From assembly GCA_029255685.2 (NCBI GenBank), contig CM055317.2:20282501-20346500 (forward strand): a stretch of DNA of 64,000 nucleotides, given 5' to 3'. Position 1 is the first letter of the stretch. Each line of letters starts with the position of its first letter. Under the pieces are notes generated by a model. The model worked only from the letters and a program-made list of their open reading frames with translations. It did no database searches and was not told where the DNA came from. The translations under genes were made by a program, and so were the position numbers. The DNA is from Silene conica (taxonomy: Eukaryota; Streptophyta; Magnoliopsida; Caryophyllales; Caryophyllaceae). Positions 58,660 to 64,000 of this stretch are shown here, in pieces.

Positions 58660-60780
58660 ATTGTTCAAAATCGTTTTGATAATTAATTGAGAATTAAAAT
58701 CCCACGGCACACATATTTTTCACGGTTTATAAAAGAAAAAAAAAGCTTTTTTATTTTCGGTCTGTTTTTTTTTCGTGATATGTCACGACTAAAATTTTTT
58801 TTTGTTCACGTTTTTTTTGGTTTCGTTTTTTTTTTATTTTGTTATTTCAATTGTTAAAGTAATTATCATGTGATGATGCTCATAACAATGATATAGATCA
58901 ATGATTATTAAAAGTTCAATCAAGATATTGTTAGAATTAGATTAATTTGTTTTAAATTGTTAAGATGAATGAATATTGTTCACATGAATTAAAAAGTAAA
59001 TCTTGATGACAATATTTGGAAATTTTTAAAAACCTAATATGATTAGAACTTTAACACAAAATTATGAGATGATTTTTGTGCTACTATGAGTGATTTTAAG
59101 AAAGTTCACGAATTAGTAAAGTTTCCAAAATCTATTTCTACCTTGATTATACCATTTAAGGAAATAGTATAATATCTTATGAATATGTCAAGTTACATGA
59201 TATTATTTAATAATATGAGTAATTGCCTTTTTTTAACAAAAAAAACTGTAAACTTGGACCGTAAGTTTTTTTTTCGGCCCTACCCTCAATTTTGTGAATT
59301 GTTGTTTTTGTTATTATTAATATTATATGATAATTTATATTAACTAAATTATAAATAAAGTTTTATAATTAGAACAAATTTATAAAGATAACAAAAGAAG
59401 GGGTATTTAAACCGTAAAATTGGATTTTAGGGTTATTTTTTTGTTTTCGTTTTTATTTATATTATGAGATAATATTCATATTAACTAAATTATAAAAGAT
59501 GTTTTGTAATTGTAACAATTTTTTTTTCGAAAAAAAGGGGGTATGACCGTGTGATTGTCGTGGGAAAGAAAGAAAATAAACGAAAATTATTTGATAATTT
59601 TTCGGTTACTTAATCATTTATTTATTTTAAAAGGTTTATTATATCTAATTGATGATACTTACTAGATTCTAAAATTGTTTAAAATTTATTTGGATTATGG
59701 TTTACATGTGTGACATGTAATTTTAAAATAAATGGTGGTTTGGGTAATATTGCATTATGGATGTTTTATTATATTGTTTATGATATTGTTTTTCACTGAA
59801 GGTTGAATTTATTTTTACAATTTTTGTCAAGTATAATCATATAATCTAGTGTGACTTTAGTTTTTGGTTACTTTTTGGTAATGGTGGAAACTGGAAAGTA
59901 ATCAAGTGATGTAATTTATGAGATCTCGCATCTCCGCTTTGTATTTTAATTTTTCTTTATTTTAGATTAAATGTAAATAGGATTTACATTGTAATAGCTT
60001 AGAACAAAGAAGAAACAGAAGAAGAGGAGTTTGATGCATCCGGGTCTCTATTTCCAGTTTACATCTCGAGATGAAGAACGGTGATCCATGAAGCTTCTAG
60101 GGTCCATGTGATTGGATTCCAAGTTGTATTTACTGTTTTTCATAGGATAAGCCACACTAGGATTTTAATGTTTTACGTTCTTCTCTTTATTGCTTGAATG
60201 TTGCATATCATTATGTTCCGCCAAAACCAAACCACCTATATGCATGTAAAATGACTCATGTAGATTATTTTGCATTTTGGCATATGATGTTTTTTTTGCC
60301 ATCACTCATTCCTAATCATATCAAATAGTTCACTTAAATGAGTTTAAAATAGTGATGGGATCTCACTCTTTTTAAAATTGAGACTTTAGCCTTTCTAGAT
60401 CAAACAACTATGAATCCCTTGTTCGCCGGTGGCCATATAGGACTTGTTGTTATCTCCATATGGACCCCTTCTACCTCGGGTAAGTAGTGTGTTGTGACCT
60501 AGTTGAACTCAACACAATGATTCAATCAAGTAGCTATTGAAATCATTGTGGACTAATAGATAAATTTAAGAAATTTGTCGACTAAGAGTTCTAATGTAGA
60601 ACCAGTTAAAGGGTTAACTCACCAAATCGGGATTTGGGTCTTGGGATACATTATATAATTCTTTGAGTGAGATCGATTATATTATGTTGTATATCTTTGT
60701 TTAAAAAGATTTTAAATTCATTGATTTCTCATGTTTATTTATTTTCTCATTTGTAGATCATTTAATATCCGCCTTTTAAA
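58660..60780 (+). other. Copia leader
   Basis: About 2.1 kb AT-rich non-coding DNA with poly-T runs; equivalent to the long leader of the nested relative. Confidence 0.6.
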
Positions 60781-63700
60781 ATAACTGATCCAAATGAAAC
60801 TCCGGGCCCTAGCGCCACCCTCACCAGGGAGTCGTGGTTACGCTCTTTTATGGACCACGTCTCCTACATTCAGAAATCCCGCCTTAAGAATGATGAGAGT
60901 AACTTTACCGATTGGGAGGCAGCATTACGGAATGCTGCCATTGCTGACGGTAAATTAAAGTATTTGGTTGAGCCAATATCGGCTGAACCAACTGCAAGGA
61001 CTGGAGCCCAACGAACTGCATATGATGAGTTCGTTTGTGAAGCTGGTGCGATTAAGAATGTACTTATTTATGCAATGGAAAGCAATTTGCAGCGCCGCAT
61101 CATTTCACAAGGTGCGAATAAGATTTTCACCACCCTTACCAATGAATTCTCGCAAGCTCCGAGAATCATGAGACATGACGCAGCAGTCCGCTTCTTCGAA
61201 GCTAAACTGTCCAAGGGTCAAGCTGTTAGCCCACACATCCTCAAGATGATTGAGAATGTGGAAGTTCTGGAGTCTCTCGGTTACAAGATTGAGGAGTCAA
61301 TCATTGTAGACCGAATCTTACACTCTCTTCATGATGGGTTCACCCAATTTAGGGTGAATTATAATATGAATGACATGAAGAAAAGTCTTCATGAACTCCA
61401 CTCTCAGCTCGTGCAAGCTGAGAAGGATCTCAATTTGAGTGGGAGTGCTAAGAAGGACGTCCTTGTCATACAAGCTAATTGGAAGGGAAAGGGAAAGGCA
61501 AAGGCCCCCTTAAATGTTAAGAAGCCTCAGTTCAAAAGAAAGCAGTCGAAGCCCAAGAGTGGACCTGGTGAGACCAGTAACTCAAAGGCCAAAACTAAGA
61601 GCAAAGGGAAAGAGGGAGAGTGCCACCATTGCCGCGAGTCTGGGCATTGGAAAAGGAACTGCCCTAAGTACCTCGAGGATATCAAGGCTGGACGAGTGAC
61701 AGCCACAGGTATACCGTCATTTATTCATATGATTGAAATAAACCATGCAAGTTCAGCAACATGGGTATTTGATACTGGTTGTGGTTCTCACTTGTGTAAT
61801 CACTTGCAGGGTTTAAGGGACGTCCGCAAACTTGAGAAAGGGGACGTTGACCTTCGTGTTGGAAATGGAGCAAAGGTTGCAGCTGTCTCCATAGGAACTT
61901 ATGTACTTAAACTACCTAGTGGTTTCGAGTTATTTTTAAATAATTGTTATTTTGTTCCGAGTTTGTCGAAAAACATTATTTCTATTTCTGTCTTGGATAC
62001 AGAAGGATTTGGTTTTAATATTAAGCACAATTACTGTACTTTTTCATTAAACGATATGATTTATGGAAAAGTTGTTTCCGTAAACGGAATATATGTTTTA
62101 GACCAACCACCGAGGTTTATCATGTGAATAATAAAGGGCTAAAACAGGTGATAAAGAACAAACGTATCTATGGCATTGTCGAATGGGACACATTAATGAA
62201 AAACGCTTAGAGAAACTCATTAAGAATGGGTCAATACCACTATTTCATTACGAATCAATTGGTACGTGTGAATCATGTCTCATCGGAAAGATGACTCGTA
62301 TTTCTTTTAAAGGTATTGGAATGCGAGCTAGTGATCTTCTAGGACTCATACATACAGATGTATGTAGTCCTATGACAATCACAGCAAGAGACGGCTATAG
62401 ATATTTCATCACTTTTACGGATGATTTAACTAGATACGGGTATGTCTATTTAATGAAACATAAAAGTGAATCCTTTGACAAGTTCAAGGAATTCCAAAAT
62501 AAGGTTGAGAACCAATTGGATAGGAAGATAAAGGCACTTCGATCTGATCGTGGTGGCGAGTATCTTTCGACTGAGTTTGATCAACACCTGAAAGACTGTG
62601 GTATTGTATCGCAGTTGACTCCACCTGGAACACCACAATTAAATGGTGTATCCGAACGGAGAAATCGAACTTTATTAGATATGGTTCGATCCATGATGAG
62701 TCACACAGTTGTGCCTGATTCATTGTGGGGATTTACTCTTCAATCAGCTGCTCTAATACTTAATCGAAGTCCGACTAAAGCAGCAGACAAGACTCCATAT
62801 GAGATGTGGAAAGGAAAAGTTCATGACTTGTCCTTTATTTGGGGTTGGGGTTGTGAAGCTTATGTCAAGTGGAGACACGAAGACAAGCTAGGCCCACGAT
62901 CGGTCAAGACTTACTTTGTAGGTTATCCTAAAGGAATTTTTGGTCACTACTTTTACTCACCTACCGCACAAAGAGTGTTTGTTGCGGCTAGTACGAAGTT
63001 TTTAGAGAAAGAGTTTCTCTCGAACAAACAGAGTAGTAGAACTTTTGATCTGTCAAAGGTTCAAGAACCAGAAACCAACAGTGTGATGGAAGAAAGTGTT
63101 CCTTCCACATCTGCTATGGTATCTATTCCAGAGGAACCTAGGAGGACGGTTCGAGTTTCTCACCCCCCAGACCGATACATTGGTATGGTTGAGGAAGGTG
63201 GTGCAGAAAACCTATTACTCTTTGAGAGTAACGAACCAGCTACCTACAAAGGAGCCATGACATGTTCCGACTCTAAGCTATGGCTCGAAGCCATGCAGTC
63301 CGAAATAGATTCCATGCAAGAGAATCAAGTATGGGATTTGGTTGATTTGCCTGAAAAGGTAAAACCCCTACAGTGCAAATGGCTTTATAAAGCGTGCACT
63401 AGATGGACAACCAGATGTTTATAAAGCACGATTGGTGGCAAAAGGTTTCACTCAAGTACACGGGTTGCACTATGATGAGATATTTGCTCCAGTCGTAATG
63501 CTTAGATCTATTGGATTATCTTAGCGATAGCCGCATTTCATGATTATGAGATCTGGCAAATGTATGTGAAAACCGCCTTCCTAAACGGGTTTTTGGAAGA
63601 AGAACTGTATATGATACAGCTTGAGGGTTTCATCGATCCTAAACATCCTAAGAAAGTGTGAAAGCTCAAGCTTTCCATCTATGGACTTAAGCAAGCATCA

Positions 63701-64000
63701 CGGAGTTGGAATCATCGTTTTGATGACGTGATAAAACAGAACGGATTCATTCGAAGTGTCGAAGAACCATGCCTGTATATCAAGTCAAGTGGGAGTAAAA
63801 TCGTATTCCTAGTATTGTATGTAGATGATATACTACTAATTGGAAATGACCTTCCCATGCTTTCGTCGGTTAAGACATGGTTAAAGAACCATTTTAAAAT
63901 AAAAGATTTGGGTGAGGCACAGAGGATTCTAGGCATCCGCATCTATAGAGATAGATCGAAAATGATGTTAGCATTGAGTCAAGAAGATTATATAGATAAG
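60781..64000 (+). pseudogene. Copia gag-pol, decayed and cut by the window end
   Basis: The frame opens at 60781 with ATA where the relative's alignment predicts the start region; the first ATG is 60850. Gag, CCHC knuckle (CHHCRESGHWKRNCPKY) and protease (FDTGCGSH) are read to a frameshift near 62107 (one base missing). A second missing base near 62146 brings in the frame of GAG-pre-integrase and integrase (HTDVCSP, SDRGGEY, GVSERRNRT). Further breaks: a frameshift near 63393, another near 63513, a TGA at 63659-63661, and Asp to Tyr in the RT motif (WQMYVKTAF). The VDDILLIGND strand is present. It is inactive for protein supply. Confidence 0.92.

Larger units (their letters stand above)
57710..64000 (+). 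mobile_element. Copia retrotransposon, runs past the window end
   Basis: 5' LTR 57710-58644, primer site, 2.1 kb leader and decayed gag-pol. LTR and proteins are related to the Copia at 22894-31967. The 3' LTR is outside the window, so the duplication (expected cgtta, 57705-57709) cannot be checked. Confidence 0.92.

Overview
This window is nuclear DNA from a land plant, probably a eudicot. It is AT-rich, it has plant-type introns (GT..AG), and its repeats are plant families: Stowaway and hAT MITEs, CACTA elements, Tekay-type and Copia LTR retrotransposons, and a plant L1-type LINE. No species can be named from the sequence. Only one convincing host gene is present: an intronless MIZU-KUSSEI1-like (DUF617) gene at 8046-8891 on the minus strand. 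Nearly everything else is transposable elements, many nested in one another.

Layout. 1-7046: two degenerate copies of one small LTR element, carrying Stowaway MITEs; the second copy is split by a composite of Harbinger-like ends around a 3' CACTA fragment with an open four-exon gene. 7047-9699: a SINE-like relic, the MIZ1-like gene and plain intergenic DNA. 9700-15067: an LTR-like repeat split by CACTA-1 (TSD ttt), which holds an inverted second copy of that repeat and, inside its own gene, CACTA-2 (TSD aga) with a 5S rRNA-derived fragment and a SINE. 15132-34987: a Tekay-type Ty3/gypsy element on the minus strand (TSD ttagt, LTRs about 2.98 kb), with a Copia element (22894-31967, TSD acatg) inserted just upstream of its gag start. 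34988-38042: intergenic DNA with two MITEs. 38043-43376: a MITE split by a young Copia (38156-43286, TSD tcctc) whose LTRs differ only by 2 bp but whose polymerase is broken. 43959-44493: a hAT MITE (TSD gctacaag). 45045-53543: a large non-autonomous LTR element with no coding region (TSD ccctc), containing a second, foreign LTR. 53765-54515: a CACGG-rich repeat. 55800-57709: a decayed LINE with a 32-base C tract, cut by another Copia (57710 onward) that runs off the window and is a relative, in opposite orientation, of the Copia inside the Tekay element.

The most unusual signals are not genes. (1) Both Tekay LTRs carry an array of about ten hairpins: a near-constant core (ctcagaggcgacaactcaa or a variant) inside outer stems that differ in sequence from unit to unit yet stay complementary. 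It is followed by a second array of G+C-rich hairpins. (2) Four separate LTR starts (Tekay, the large non-autonomous element, and two LTR starts inside the latter) are each preceded at 18-19 nt by a hairpin with a GGA-containing loop and compensatory stem changes. (3) Two diverged Copia relatives share a two-stem fold in their LTRs with paired substitutions. These look like cis-acting RNA structures and are the best candidates here for something undescribed.
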